A stretch of DNA of 64,000 nt from Pseudofrankia saprophytica (GCF_000235425.2 NZ_KI912266.1:1874154-1938153), one strand, 5' to 3'. Shown: positions 53,881-63,727, numbered from the stretch's first letter. Notes: a model not told the origin generated them from the letters alone. Numbers and translations are program-made.

Positions 53881-54401
53881 CCGCGCCCGCCTCCGCGCCC
53901 GGCCCGGCGGCGCCGTCCGCCCCGGTGGCGCTGCCGCGCGTCGGCGTCGGCGTCGACGTGCACCCGTTCGAGCAGGGCCGGCCCTGCTGGGTCGCCTGCC
54001 TGTCCTGGGAGGGCGAGACCGGCCTCGCCGGGCACTCCGACGGCGACGTCGCCGCGCACGCGGCCTGCGACGCGCTGCTGATCGCCTCGGGGCTGGGTGA
54101 CCTCGGCAAGGTGTTCGGCACCGACCGGCCGGAGTGGTCCGGCGCGTCCGGTACGGCGCTCCTCGGCGAGACCGCCCGGCTGCTGGCCGCCGACGGCTGG
54201 ACGATAGGCAACGTCGCCGTTCAGGTCGTCGGGAACCGGCCGCGGATGTCGAAGCGGCGCGACGAGGCCGCGGCGGCGATGTCGGCGGCACTCAGCGGCG
54301 CACCGGTCAGCGTGTCCGCGACGACGACGGACGGCCTGGGGCTCACCGGCCGGGGCGAGGGCCTCGCCGCCATCGCCACGGCCCTGGTCGCGCGGCTGTA
54401 G
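53877..54401 (+). CDS. ispF: 2-C-methyl-D-erythritol 2,4-cyclodiphosphate synthase
   Basis: 174 aa. Metal site D27-x-H29 ([10 protein letters not shown]) and His61 in [33 protein letters not shown] near the C-terminus binds CDP. Forms the homotrimer that closes the cyclodiphosphate ring. N-terminal ~18 residues are Ala/Pro-rich and non-conserved. Confidence 0.96.
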   Translation: MTAPASAPGPAAPSAPVALPRVGVGVDVHPFEQGRPCWVACLSWEGETGLAGHSDGDVAAHAACDALLIASGLGDLGKVFGTDRPEWSGASGTALLGETARLLAADGWTIGNVAVQVVGNRPRMSKRRDEAAAAMSAALSGAPVSVSATTTDGLGLTGRGEGLAAIATALVARL

Positions 54402-54460
54402 AGCCGGCCGCGTGGCCGGTCCGCCCCGTCGGCCCGGCCACGGCGGCGGCACGGGCGAGA

Positions 54461-54473
54461 TGCCAACTTGGCA
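54461..54473. promoter_or_regulatory. Short palindrome in ispF / PPOX gap
   Basis: TGCCAA-C-TTGGCA, perfect, 60 bases after ispF and 132 before the next gene. LacI- or NFI-like half-sites; binding protein unknown. Confidence 0.3.
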
Positions 54474-54605
54474 TTCCTAGTCCGGCGTCGGGCCCGCGAT
54501 GGGGAAGGTTGACCGAAAAGCCCAACCTTTGCTGGATGCAAGTGGCCGGGACGGGTCGTCGCTGGGCGCGGCTGCTGGCCGGGTGGTTCCTCTTGGAGCG
54601 CGCTG

Positions 54606-54998
54606 ATGGGTGTACGGCTGCCGGAGACGGTGAGGGCGCTGGCGGACGCGCCGACCTATGTCACCCTGGCGACACTGCGGCCGGACGGCTCGCCGCGGTT
54701 GACGGTGCTGTGGATCGAGCGTGACGGTGACGATCTGCTGCTCTCGACGGTCCGCGGCCGGGCCAAGGAACGCGACCTCGCGCGCGACGGGCGGGTAGCG
54801 CTGATGTTCCTCGACCAGAGCGACCCGTACTCGTATGTCGAGGTACGCGGCACGGCGGCGCTGTCCGAGGACGGCGGTCGTGAGCTCATCGACCGTCTTG
54901 CCGTGAAGTACACCGGTGAGCCCTACAAGTGGGACGAGCCAGACGCCGTCCGCGTCGTTATCCGGGTGGCTCCCACCCGAATCCTCACGACCGGCTGA
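54606..54998 (+). CDS. PPOX-class F420-dependent oxidoreductase
   Basis: 130 aa. Split-barrel FMN/F420-binding fold typical of actinobacterial FDORs: YVTLATLRPDGSPRLTVLWI, STVRGRAKERDLARDGRVALM and YSYVEVRGTAAL. Binds F420 or biliverdin-like cofactors; substrate unknown. GGAG SD. Probably its own unit between ispF and cysS. Confidence 0.85.
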   Translation: MGVRLPETVRALADAPTYVTLATLRPDGSPRLTVLWIERDGDDLLLSTVRGRAKERDLARDGRVALMFLDQSDPYSYVEVRGTAALSEDGGRELIDRLAVKYTGEPYKWDEPDAVRVVIRVAPTRILTTG

Positions 54999-55062
54999 GC
55001 GCAGCCAAATACCCGGACTCGGAATCACCGACAGGACACTCGGCGCCTGACGAGCTGGCCCG

Positions 55063-55068
55063 TAGGTA
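55063..55068 (+). promoter_or_regulatory. Candidate -10 element of cysS (leaderless)
   Basis: TAGGTA (followed by TT) ends 10 bases before the GTG, and no SD is present, consistent with a leaderless transcript. Confidence 0.35.
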
Positions 55069-55078
55069 TTCTTGACAG

Positions 55079-56614
55079 GTGAGCCTGCACCTGTATGACA
55101 CGCGTACGAGGCGCGCGCGGCCGTTCGAGCCGCTGCGCCCCGGCCACGTGGGCATCTACGTGTGTGGGCCGACCGTCCAGTCCGGCCCGCACGTCGGCCA
55201 CCTACGCTCCGCGGTCGCCTTCGACCTGCTGCGGCGCTGGCTGCTCGCGTCCGGATACGCCGTGACGTACGTACAGAACGTCACGGACATCGACGACAAG
55301 ATCATCACCAACGCGGGCCGGGAGGGCATCTCCGTCTGGGAGCTGGCCACCCGGGAGACCCGGGCGTTCGACGACGCCTACCGGTCGGTCGGCATCCTGC
55401 CGCCGACGATCGAGCCACGGGCGACGGCGCACATACCCGAGATGCACGCCCTGATCGCCCGCCTGATCGAGGCCGGCTTCGCCTATGAGGGCGCCGGCTC
55501 GGTGTGGTTTCGCGTCGGCCGGTATGCCGACTACGGCGCCCTGTCCAACCAGCGGCCGGACGCCATGCAGGCCTCGCCCGAGGCCGAGCCGGGCAAGGCC
55601 GACCCGCGGGACTTCGCCCTGTGGAAGGCGTCCCGCCCCGGCGAGCCGGCCTGGGAATCCCCCTGGGGCCTCGGGCGGCCCGGCTGGCATCTCGAATGCT
55701 CCGCGATGGCCGGCAAGTACCTCGGCCAGGTGTTCGACATCCACGGCGGCGGCCTGGACCTGGTGTTCCCGCACCACGAGAACGAGCGGGCGCAGACGGT
55801 GTGCGCGACCGCCGGCCACGGGGGCCTGCCGGCCGAGCCGGAGATGGCCCGGTACTGGATGCACACCGGGCTGCTGACGACCGGTGGCACGAAGATGTCC
55901 AAGTCACTGGGCAACTCGTTCTTCGTGACCGACGTGCTCGAGCAGGTGCGCCCGCAGGTGCTGCGCTACCACCTGCTCTCCGCGCACTATCGCTCGACGC
56001 TCGAGTACAGCGCCGCGACGCTCGCCGAGTCGGCGGCGGCGTACGACCGGGTGGAGACGTTCGTCCGCAACGCCCTGGACATCCTCGGCGGACCGGAGAC
56101 CGCGGCCGCGCTGGCGACCGAGGGGCCCGCCGCGCCCGCGCACCAGGAGCCGAGAGCCCGGGGGAAGAGCGCCAAGGGCAGGCAGGCGAGGGGCGGCCAG
56201 AGCACGGCCGGCGCGGACGCGGCGCCCCAGACGACACCGGCGGCGCTGTGGGCCGACTTCGCCAGGGCGCTCGACGACGACCTCAGCATCGGACGGGCGT
56301 TCGCGGCGCTCTTCGGCGCGGTGAGCCAGGGCAACCAGGTGCTGGCCAAGGCACACAGCCGCGAGCTCGCCAGCTGGGTGGTGGTCGCCCGGCGCATGCT
56401 CGCCGTCCTCGGCCTCGACCCGGTCGAGCAGTGGCCGGCCGCCGGCGCTGAGCTTCGTCCCGCGCTCGACAGCGTCATGGAGATCGTTCTGGACCTGCGC
56501 TCGTCCGCGCGGGCCCGCCGTGACTTCTCCGAGGCCGACTCGATCCGCGCCCGCCTCACCGCCGCCGGCATCATCGTCGACGACACCCCCGAAGGCCAGC
56601 GCTGGCATCTGTGA
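55079..56614 (+). CDS. cysS: Cysteinyl-tRNA synthetase
   Basis: 511 aa from GTG 55079. Class I signatures HVGH (38-41) and KMSKS (272-276); zinc ligands Cys29 (YVCGPTV), the Cys of HLECSAM and HHENE His. A ~45-residue Ala/Lys/Gly-rich insert after ETAAALATEGP is not part of the standard enzyme. Charges tRNA-Cys. A long repeat begins 2 bases past its stop. Confidence 0.96.
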   Translation: MSLHLYDTRTRRARPFEPLRPGHVGIYVCGPTVQSGPHVGHLRSAVAFDLLRRWLLASGYAVTYVQNVTDIDDKIITNAGREGISVWELATRETRAFDDAYRSVGILPPTIEPRATAHIPEMHALIARLIEAGFAYEGAGSVWFRVGRYADYGALSNQRPDAMQASPEAEPGKADPRDFALWKASRPGEPAWESPWGLGRPGWHLECSAMAGKYLGQVFDIHGGGLDLVFPHHENERAQTVCATAGHGGLPAEPEMARYWMHTGLLTTGGTKMSKSLGNSFFVTDVLEQVRPQVLRYHLLSAHYRSTLEYSAATLAESAAAYDRVETFVRNALDILGGPETAAALATEGPAAPAHQEPRARGKSAKGRQARGGQSTAGADAAPQTTPAALWADFARALDDDLSIGRAFAALFGAVSQGNQVLAKAHSRELASWVVVARRMLAVLGLDPVEQWPAAGAELRPALDSVMEIVLDLRSSARARRDFSEADSIRARLTAAGIIVDDTPEGQRWHL

Positions 56615-56616
56615 CA

Positions 56617-57012
56617 TTGGTTCGCTCCGTGCGGACGGCGCGCTCCGGCCCCGTACTCGCTTCGCTCCCACGGGACCTCCGCGCGCCGTCCTCCTCCGCT
56701 CACGTGCGCTCCGGCGACCTCCGCTGCGGCACCCCTACGTCGCTTCGCTCGTAGGGATGCCTCCGCGGAGGCGCGCCTCCGCGCCAGCACGGTCACCCGT
56801 CGCTGAACGTCACCACTTCACAGTCACACGCATTCGTGGGACCACTTCACTTCGCTCGTGGGCAGGGCTCCGCGGAGGCGCGCCTCGGCGCCAGCACGGT
56901 CACCCGTCGCTGAACGTCACCACTTCACAGTCACACGCATTCGTGGGACCACTTCACTTCGCTCGTGGGCAGGGCTCCGCGGAGGCGCGCCTCGGCGCCA
57001 GCTCGGTTGCGG
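56617..57012 (+). repeat. Long structured repeat, copy D, with internal duplication
   Basis: Starts TTGGTTCGCTCCGT two bases after the cysS stop. Hairpin 1 keeps CCCGT / ACGGG; hairpin 2 is CCCTACG / CGTAGGG around TCGCTTCGCT, different from copies A-C yet paired. The right half is extended by a 107-bp tandem duplication. Confidence 0.85.
56781..56994 (+). repeat. Perfect 107-bp tandem duplication
   Basis: 56781-56887 and 56888-56994 are identical over all 107 bases, each ending in the CGGAGGCGCGCCTCG module; a partial third unit follows. Identity points to a recent event. Confidence 0.95.
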
Positions 57013-57024
57013 GCGGCGTCAAAT

Positions 57025-57068
57025 GGTCAGGCCCCGCACCGTGGTGGGACACGATGCGGGGCCTGACC
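57025..57068 (-). terminator. Terminator of the FHA gene
   Basis: GGTCAGGCCCCGCA / TGCGGGGCCTGACC, 14 perfect pairs with a 16-base loop, 32 bases beyond the FHA stop on the minus strand. Confidence 0.65.
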
Positions 57069-57099
57069 TGACTGCCTGGCCGTTCTGGGGCGTTCTGGA

Positions 57100-58554
57100 T
57101 CAGCGGGCGCGGACCGTGATGCGGGTCCAGGCGCCCAGGTAGACGCGGTCGCCGTCCTGGAGCGGTACCCGGCCGTTCGGCTCTATCGGGTCCGGCTCGT
57201 CGTTCAGCCGGGTCCCGTTCGTCGAGCCGGGGTCGAGCAGCGCGTAACCGCCGTCCGGCTGCCGCTCGAAGATCGCGTGCGCCCGGGAGATGCCCGGGTC
57301 CTCGGGGGCACCTGACAGGTCGATGTCCGGGTGGATGCCGCGGGACTCGCTGCGACGGCCGACGAGCAGCCGAGGACCGCTCAGCGGGAACACCCGCCGC
57401 GGGTAGAACGACGGGAACGGCACCCGATGGTCGTCGCCGCTGTCGTAGTACTCCCGCTCCGCCTCGACGACGGCCTCCCAGCTCGTCGCCACCGCTCCGC
57501 CGCCGCCACCGTTCCAGTTGGCCGCCGCGCCGGTGATGACGGGCTGACCGTAGTCGGCGTCGTCCCTGGGCGGGCCGGTCTGGCGTCGCCCGCCCTGCCC
57601 GGTGCTGGCACCGGGCACATGGCCGGTGGTGAAGTCCAGGCCGCAGTTCTCGCAGAACCGGGCGCCTGGCTCGTGGAACGCCCGGCAGTTCGGGCACTGT
57701 GGGTAGCGGCCGGCGCCGGCACGGTCGCCCCGCGCGCCGCGCTCCCCCCGGTCGGCCGGGCGGTCGTCGACGCCCAGCGGGTCCGGCTCGTAGCCGTATC
57801 CGCGCTCGGCCGGCGGCGCGGCGGCGCCGTCCCGGCCGCCTCGAGGGCCATACCCGTCCCGGTCGAGGGCGACGTCGTCCCGACCACCGCGCGGGTAGCC
57901 ACCGGCACCGCCGGGAACACCAGCACCGCCAGGGACGCCAGCGCCGCCGTCACGGGCGTACTGGTCGCGGCCGTAGTCCTCTCGCCCGCCACGCGGCGCG
58001 TACCCACCGGAGCCGCCGTCGCGGCCGCGGGTGAACGTGTCGCGTTCCCGTCCGTCCGCGCCCTCCCGGCCGCCGCGGGCCGGGTAGCCGTCGTCCGGCT
58101 CGTCCCGGACGTCGCGACCACGCGGCGCGTAGCCACCGCGGCTTTCCGGGGTGTCCCGACCCTCGCCGCGGCCACGTGGCGGGTAGCTGCCGCGCTGGTC
58201 GTACGAGTCCGACCCGTATGCCGGGCGGGCCGTGCGGTCGTCGTAGCTCTCACCGCCGCCGCCGTACTCGTCGCCGGCGGGATACCCACCGCCGTACTGG
58301 TCGGCGGCGTACGGATCAGCGCCGGGGGCCGGGCCGCGACCACCGGGGTCGCTGCCACGGCGGATGCCGAGGGGGTCGTAACCGCCCCCGCCGCCGCCCC
58401 CACGGCCCGAGCCGCCCCCGTAGGAGCCGACTTGCGCGCCACGGTCGTCCGACCGATAGCCGTAACTGTCCTGACCACTCGTGATGCGGAGGCCGCATTG
58501 ATCGCAGTAGTCGGGATTCTGGGACAGGTGCCCCTCCGGGCAGCGTGCGCTCAC
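57100..58554 (-). CDS. FHA-domain protein with zinc ribbons and Gly/Arg-rich linker
   Basis: 484 aa from GTG 58554. An N-terminal zinc-ribbon (CPEGH ... CDQCG), ~230 residues of Gly/Arg/Asp/Tyr-rich disorder, a second ribbon (CPNCRAFH ... CENCG), then a C-terminal FHA domain (LLVGRRSESRGIHPDIDL, ISRAHAIFERQ, STNGTRLND) that binds phosphothreonine. Probably reads Ser/Thr kinase output with the PP2C phosphatase encoded upstream on the same strand; the kinase is outside the window. Confidence 0.87.
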   Translation of the reverse strand: MSARCPEGHLSQNPDYCDQCGLRITSGQDSYGYRSDDRGAQVGSYGGGSGRGGGGGGGYDPLGIRRGSDPGGRGPAPGADPYAADQYGGGYPAGDEYGGGGESYDDRTARPAYGSDSYDQRGSYPPRGRGEGRDTPESRGGYAPRGRDVRDEPDDGYPARGGREGADGRERDTFTRGRDGGSGGYAPRGGREDYGRDQYARDGGAGVPGGAGVPGGAGGYPRGGRDDVALDRDGYGPRGGRDGAAAPPAERGYGYEPDPLGVDDRPADRGERGARGDRAGAGRYPQCPNCRAFHEPGARFCENCGLDFTTGHVPGASTGQGGRRQTGPPRDDADYGQPVITGAAANWNGGGGGAVATSWEAVVEAEREYYDSGDDHRVPFPSFYPRRVFPLSGPRLLVGRRSESRGIHPDIDLSGAPEDPGISRAHAIFERQPDGGYALLDPGSTNGTRLNDEPDPIEPNGRVPLQDGDRVYLGAWTRITVRAR

Positions 58555-58843
58555 CTGATCACCTTCACCCGGACGGTCCTGGCCGGCCGGGCGCCGAGAG
58601 ACCCCCCGTCACGCTGGCCGACCTCGCTTCCTCTGCCGAACCGTACCCGTTGTTGGATTATGGATCTGCACCGGCTTCTGTAGGAGCCGACAGGTTGCCT
58701 TGTTGCCTTCCTGGTCGCCGCGAGCCCCGAGCTGATGGCCGACGACAACGCCTCCAGTGTCGCAGCGGCTTCCGGGCGACTGGCACTGACCCGCCCGTGC
58801 TTACTCGCGCGGACGGTCAGGTGACCGCCGGGTAACAGCTTGC

Positions 58844-60013
58844 TCAACGATCCACGCGGACCGCGATCACGGTGATGTTGTCGTGCCCGCCCTGGTCGAT
58901 GGCGAAGTCGACGAGGTGGCGGCCCACCTCGACCGCCTCGGCCTCCGGCGGCAGCTGGTTGATGATCGCGGCCATGACGTCCGGCCGGGACGCGTAGTTC
59001 CACAGCCCGTCGCTGCAGACCAGCACCGTCGCGGGCGCCTCGATCGGGAACACCGCCGTATGAGGGGCCACATCCTCCGCGTCGCCCCCTAGCCACCGGG
59101 TCAGCGTATGGGCACGCCGGTGTGTCTCGGCCTCCGAGGCCGGGATGAGGCCGGCCCTGGCGGCCTCCGCGGCCCAGGTGTCGTCCGCGGTGAGCCGTTC
59201 CGACCAGCGTGGGCCCAGCAGGTACACCCGGCTGTCGCCCACCCAGCCGACGGTGACCGTGCTCGGCCCGTCGACGGTCGGCGGCGAGATGATCGCGGCG
59301 GCGATCGTGCACGAGGGTGCCATCCGGCCCTCGGCGGCACTGAGCTCCGCGATCACCTCCTGCGCGGCGTGTACGGCCTGGTGCAGCGCGAGCTCGGCCT
59401 CCTCGGGGCCGAACCCGCCGACCAGGGCGCTCGGGACGGTGGCCGGCTCGTCGCCGTATTCGTCGTCCGACGGCTCGAGGACGTCGAGCATCTCGTCGCC
59501 CGGCCTGCGCCCGCCACCGCGGCTCACCGCCACGGGACGCCCCGGGCCGTGCGCGCGGATCGCGTCGGCGAGGATCGCGGTCGCGGTCGCGGCGGCGGCC
59601 GACGACGCCTGCGCGGAGCCGGGTGTCGTCGACACCCCGTCGCAGACGACGGCGATCAACGTCCCGAACACCTCGGCGACGCCCATGGCGTCCTCGTTGC
59701 TCGTGTGCCGCACGCCCCGGTCGCTGACACCGGCGATCGCGCCGAGGTCCTTCTCCCGGTGGTCGGAGTCGCCGCTGACCACCGGCGGACCCACCAGCGA
59801 GAACCCGCAGGCCTCGCAGTAGCGGTCGTCGTCGTAGATGGCGGCGATGCAGCGTGGGCAGCGGCCGGTGCGTTCGTCGATCAGGGACCGTCCTCTCTCC
59901 GGCATGCCGCGTTCGCGCGGGTCATAGCCGGACCCGCCTCCATAGCCGGCCCCCCTGGCATAGCCGGACTCGCCGACGTCGTAGCCTCCGGCGGCGTCGT
60001 GCTCCACGGTCAT
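58844..60013 (-). CDS. PP2C-family Ser/Thr phosphatase with zinc ribbon
   Basis: 389 aa from ATG 60013, which has GGAG at good spacing (an in-frame ATG at 60052 is weaker). Gly/Tyr-rich start, a zinc ribbon (CPRCIAAIYDDDRYCEACG), then PPM phosphatase: VSDRGVRHTSNEDAMG, VVCDGVSTTPGS, VGDSRVYLL, CSDGLWNY and GGHDNITVIAV, keeping the metal Asp. Dephosphorylates Ser/Thr, opposing a kinase. Gap of 289 bases to the FHA gene. Confidence 0.9.
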   Translation of the reverse strand: MTVEHDAAGGYDVGESGYARGAGYGGGSGYDPRERGMPERGRSLIDERTGRCPRCIAAIYDDDRYCEACGFSLVGPPVVSGDSDHREKDLGAIAGVSDRGVRHTSNEDAMGVAEVFGTLIAVVCDGVSTTPGSAQASSAAAATATAILADAIRAHGPGRPVAVSRGGGRRPGDEMLDVLEPSDDEYGDEPATVPSALVGGFGPEEAELALHQAVHAAQEVIAELSAAEGRMAPSCTIAAAIISPPTVDGPSTVTVGWVGDSRVYLLGPRWSERLTADDTWAAEAARAGLIPASEAETHRRAHTLTRWLGGDAEDVAPHTAVFPIEAPATVLVCSDGLWNYASRPDVMAAIINQLPPEAEAVEVGRHLVDFAIDQGGHDNITVIAVRVDR

Positions 60014-60620
60014 CCCGTTCTCCGGCGTCCCATGCATCGGCTGTGTCGGCATCCCGCGTCCGGGAGTCCCATCGCGTAGGTCACTCCAGGCCGGGCCGGG
60101 ACAGGTGTCGACGGCATGGCTGCCCGACCCCCGCCGCGTCCGGACGGTGTGCGCGCAACCATTGTCGTGCCTCCCGCCCGCCGCGGTGCTTGCGGCGTCT
60201 CCCCGACCGGCTCGGATGCCCGGGGCCGGCTAGAGGAGAATCTTCGCAGCATAGGGCCCGATCCGTCGATGCCCACGATCACGAGGTAAGGCGTCGCGTA
60301 TGCGATCATCGCCTCGCCCGGCTTCGCGGAGTGGTCGTTTCGACCACGTGTACGGACGGGTGGCCCGGAGGCCGCGCTGACATGGTGCCAATGATTACTG
60401 ATCGTGGTGGACATAGGCAATTTTCCTGGTATGGCGTGCGTGCTCCACGAGCTCGGCGACTGTCCGGTCCCACCGCGTCGCCACCAGCCCCAACGAGATC
60501 GGTTACCGTTAGGTGCTTGGGTAAACCGCTGGCGACGGCGCGCGCTCAGGACGGCGCGACCACAGGAACTGGCTCGCGGACAGGGGTCCGGCGGGGCTGA
60601 CGACGAGGGGTGACCCAGCA
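60014..60620. other. Divergent region PP2C / rlmB
   Basis: About 600 bases with promoters for both sides expected. No gene, repeat or RNA was recognised. Confidence 0.4.
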
Positions 60621-61799
60621 ATGGCGACGGGACGGCGCGGCGGGGGAGGAGTGGCCCGTGGTGGCCACGGCGGCCGGGCCGCGAAGGGCGGGTCGCACCG
60701 CAAGGGCGCCTCGGCCGGCTCAGGCGGCCAGGGCCGGCGGGCGTTGAGCGGCAAGGGAGCGACCCCACCGGCCGAGATGCGCAAGGGCCACCCGGCCGCG
60801 CGGCGCGCCGCCGCGGTCGCCAGGGCTGACGACGCCGCGACGCGGACCGGCTCGACCGGCGCGCGGGCGGGTTCGACAAGCGGCGCCAGGGCGGGTTCGA
60901 CGAGCGTCAGGGCCGGTTCGGCGGGGGCCAGGGCGGGTTCGGCTGGTGCCAGGACTGGTCGGGACGGCGCGGCTGGGCGCGGGCCGGTGGGAGGTGCGTC
61001 GGCCGGTGCCGCCGGGCGTGGCGCGCCCGGGCGGCGAGCCGGCGAGGCCGACGAACTCGTCGTCGGCCGTAACGCCGTCGTCGAGGCGCTGCGGGGCGGC
61101 GTGCCGGCGACGACTCTTTATGTGGCCAATGGCCTGGAGTTCGACGAGCGGCTGACGGAGGCCCGCAAGCTCGCCGGCCGCGCCGGGATGTCGGTCGTCG
61201 ACGTCGGTCGGGCCGAGCTCGACCGGCTTTGCGGCGTGGCGCCGCACCAGGGCCTCGCCCTGGTCATCCCGCCCTACCAGTACGCACACCCGGACGACCT
61301 GCTCAAGCGGGCGCGGGCCGCCACCTCTGGTCTGCTCGTCGCGCTCGACGGAGTGACCGACCCGCGCAACCTGGGCGCGGTGGTCCGTTCCGCGGCGGCC
61401 TTCGGAGCTCAGGGGGTGGCCGTGCCGGAGCGGCGCGCCGCCGGGATGACGGCCGCGGCCTGGAAGACGTCGGCCGGCGCCGCGGCTCGGCTGCCGATCG
61501 CGCGCGCCACCAACCTCACCAGGACGCTGCGTTCGTTCGCCGACGGCGGGCTGGTGGTCGTCGGGCTGGCCGCCGACGCGGATGTCAGCCTCGACGACCT
61601 GGAGGCCGCGACCGACCCGCTCGTGCTCGTCATCGGCTCCGAGGGGCGGGGCCTGTCCCGGCTGGTGGGCGAGACCTGCGATCTGTTGGTCAGGATCCCG
61701 ATGGCTGGCGACGTGGAGTCATTGAACGCCGGCGTGGCCGCCGGCGTCGCCCTGGCCGAGATCGCCCGGCGTCGGCGGGCCGCCCTGCCGGTCGGCTGA
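60621..61799 (+). CDS. rlmB: 23S rRNA 2'-O-methyltransferase (RlmB/TrmH type)
   Basis: 392 aa from ATG 60621. The first ~140 residues are basic and repetitive (RAGSxGA units), likely an rRNA-binding or disordered tail. Then the SpoU substrate-binding domain ([25 protein letters not shown]) and SpoU methylase with knot motifs [29 protein letters not shown] and [20 protein letters not shown]. Methylates a 23S rRNA guanosine (G2251 in E. coli). Usual actinobacterial neighbour of cysS. Confidence 0.92.
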   Translation: MATGRRGGGGVARGGHGGRAAKGGSHRKGASAGSGGQGRRALSGKGATPPAEMRKGHPAARRAAAVARADDAATRTGSTGARAGSTSGARAGSTSVRAGSAGARAGSAGARTGRDGAAGRGPVGGASAGAAGRGAPGRRAGEADELVVGRNAVVEALRGGVPATTLYVANGLEFDERLTEARKLAGRAGMSVVDVGRAELDRLCGVAPHQGLALVIPPYQYAHPDDLLKRARAATSGLLVALDGVTDPRNLGAVVRSAAAFGAQGVAVPERRAAGMTAAAWKTSAGAAARLPIARATNLTRTLRSFADGGLVVVGLAADADVSLDDLEAATDPLVLVIGSEGRGLSRLVGETCDLLVRIPMAGDVESLNAGVAAGVALAEIARRRRAALPVG

Positions 61800-61905
61800 C
61801 CGCCCCGCCAATCGGCTGACCGCCCCGCCGGTCGGCTGTCGGGAAGCCGCCGCCGCATCGCCAGACCGCCCCAACGGCCCGTGCGGCCCTTCGTACCGAC
61901 GGGCG

Positions 61906-61934
61906 CGGCCCCGCGCCAGGAAGGCGCGGGGCCG
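61906..61934 (+). terminator. Terminator of rlmB
   Basis: CGGCCCCGCGCC / GGCGCGGGGCCG, 12 perfect pairs with loop AGGAA, 107 bases beyond the stop. Between them 20-bp direct repeats (TCGGCTGACCGCCCCGCC) occur at 61794-61837. Confidence 0.55.
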
Positions 61935-62007
61935 GGCCACAGCGGCGCCGTCAGGCCGGCTGTTCGGTCCGGAACGTTCGTTCGGCCGCTGTCGTCATGA
62001 CCGTCGA

Positions 62008-62349
62008 TCAGTCGACGGTGCGGGTCCAGCATGGCCGGGCGGCCGCCGACGAGCCACCCTGGGACGTGTCACCGTGCGCCGGTGTGACGGAGCGCAGGAT
62101 GTCCGGGTCGGCCGCCGACTTGCAGGGAACGACGGCCGACAGGAAACGCGGCGCGGATACGGCCGCGTCCGCCGGCTGAGCTGACGCGAGCCCGACACCG
62201 ATGCTGGCCGCCAGGATCGGGGTGAGGACGGCGGCCCGAAGACGCCTCCCCGGAGATCCCAGGGACCCCCGCTGCGTCGACGATGAAGCCTGGCGCGGCA
62301 GGAGGCGCCTCAGCCGACGCGAACTGAGGTGGTTGCGCGCAGTGGACAC
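62008..62349 (-). CDS. Small exported protein of unknown function
   Basis: 113 aa from GTG 62349 with GGAGGG 9 bases upstream. Long basic start, hydrophobic AAVLTPILAASIGVGLASA and a likely cleavage after QPADAA give a secreted ~50-residue product with two Cys (VVPCKSAA and RPCWTRT). No family recognised. Converges with rlmB. Confidence 0.55.
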   Translation of the reverse strand: MSTARNHLSSRRLRRLLPRQASSSTQRGSLGSPGRRLRAAVLTPILAASIGVGLASAQPADAAVSAPRFLSAVVPCKSAADPDILRSVTPAHGDTSQGGSSAAARPCWTRTVD

Positions 62350-62941
62350 CAGAGTTTTCCCTCCCCACGTCGCCAAGGAATTCGCCCGGCCTCAGCCGCG
62401 GTTAGGGCTCGCTGGCCCGTTCCTGGCTGTCTTGTGGCCGCCGGACGGCCGCCGTCGGCGGCCGTCGGCCGCCAGTCGGCGCTCGGCCCCATGGGCCGCT
62501 CGGCATCGCGCCACCAGGCATGAATCCCGGTCCGCGACCCGCTTCGGCGCTTCGTCACGCCGTCATTCCTCGGGCCTGCCGAATGTTTCGTTCAACCGGG
62601 CGGGGCAGGCACGCGGCGTGCCGCCCGGTGGTGCCCAACCCGTCGCCGGGCACGGCGAACACCATGCAACGTGGCCGGGCCGCGGGTAAAACCCGAAATT
62701 GATGGTGACGTGAATCACGTCGTCTTTGGGCATGCGAGCGACCTGTAGACGGCCCGGATAGGCCTGTTGATGATGCGGACGGTGGCCGCGCGCCCTTCCT
62801 CCGCAATCGCGAGCACGGCGCGTGGCCGGGCCGGTGATGCGCTGGCCGGTGAGTGGCTGAATAGCCGCGCATAGTCGTCGGCGTGACAAACGCCACCCGT
62901 CGATGATGCGAAAGCATTGATGACGGGTAAATCGGAAATTA
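62350..62941. other. Intergenic region upstream of the small exported protein
   Basis: About 590 bases. Contains a nested hairpin at 62595-62629 (inner arms GGCACGC / GCGTGCC, outer ACCGGGC / GCCCGGT) that may terminate the acVLRF1 transcript. No gene supported. Confidence 0.4.
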
Positions 62942-63727
62942 TCAGGCGAGTGCCGGCTCGACGACGCGGATGCGCACGGCGCGGAACTGGGCGGGTGCCT
63001 CGTCGAGGACTCGCCGGCGTGGATCCGGGACGGTCAGGAACGGCGGCACGGCGAGCCCGCGCAGTGCCGTGAGCCGCGGATCGTCGAGAACCTGTTCCGC
63101 CGCGCGCCGTTCGCCGCCGAGGACGACGGCGTCCAGCTCGCCCGCCACCGGCAGCAGGACGGCCGCCGCCACGTCCGCCGCGGCGGTGAGCGCCACCCGG
63201 ACCTGGCCGTCGCGGCGCCGGGCGAACCGCTGCTGAGACCAGCCGCCGGCCGCGCTGCGCCCGTGCACCTGTCGGGCCCCGACCTTCGACGCGACCAGGC
63301 GGGAGCCGTCGAACACGCCCGCCGCATACCCGCCGAGCCGGACCAGCAACACCCCGACCCGCCGGTCGGCCAGCGCGTGCACGGCGAGCAGATGCCCCGG
63401 GGACGCATCCGCCCCGGTCGCTGACGCGTCCATCGCGGTCGCGGCCAGCAGCGGCGGAAAGGGCACCTGGCAGTCGGCGAGGGCGCCGTCGGCCGCCGTC
63501 CCCATGACCGCCTCCGGAGACACCGACCAGACGACGGAGCCATGCCGCTCGGCGAACCGGTCGAACCAGCCGGCCAGCCGCTCGGGGGCGACGTTCACCC
63601 AATGGCCGCCACCGGCGGCCGGAAGCCCTTGTCCCACCGCTTCATCATCACTGACATCCGCACTGACGTCGCACTGAGATTCGTACCGAGATCCGCACTG
63701 ACGCCCGCTGTCCGGCCGGACAGCCAC
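62942..63727 (-). CDS. acVLRF1-type peptidyl-tRNA hydrolase
   Basis: 261 aa if it begins at GTG 63727; the first ~40 residues are non-conserved, and a later GTG near WVNVAPERL is possible. The Vms1/eRF1-like core has VGARQVHGRSAAGGWSQQRF with the GxxQ-type catalytic loop (GGWSQQ), as in actinobacterial VLRF1. Family members release peptidyl-tRNA from stalled large subunits. Monocistronic. Confidence 0.82.
   Translation of the reverse strand: MAVRPDSGRQCGSRYESQCDVSADVSDDEAVGQGLPAAGGGHWVNVAPERLAGWFDRFAERHGSVVWSVSPEAVMGTAADGALADCQVPFPPLLAATAMDASATGADASPGHLLAVHALADRRVGVLLVRLGGYAAGVFDGSRLVASKVGARQVHGRSAAGGWSQQRFARRRDGQVRVALTAAADVAAAVLLPVAGELDAVVLGGERRAAEQVLDDPRLTALRGLAVPPFLTVPDPRRRVLDEAPAQFRAVRIRVVEPALA

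Noticed and set aside
62563-63602. Frames opposite or shifted from the acVLRF1 gene
   Set aside because: They lack any domain signature, while the chosen frame has the GGWSQQRF core of the family.
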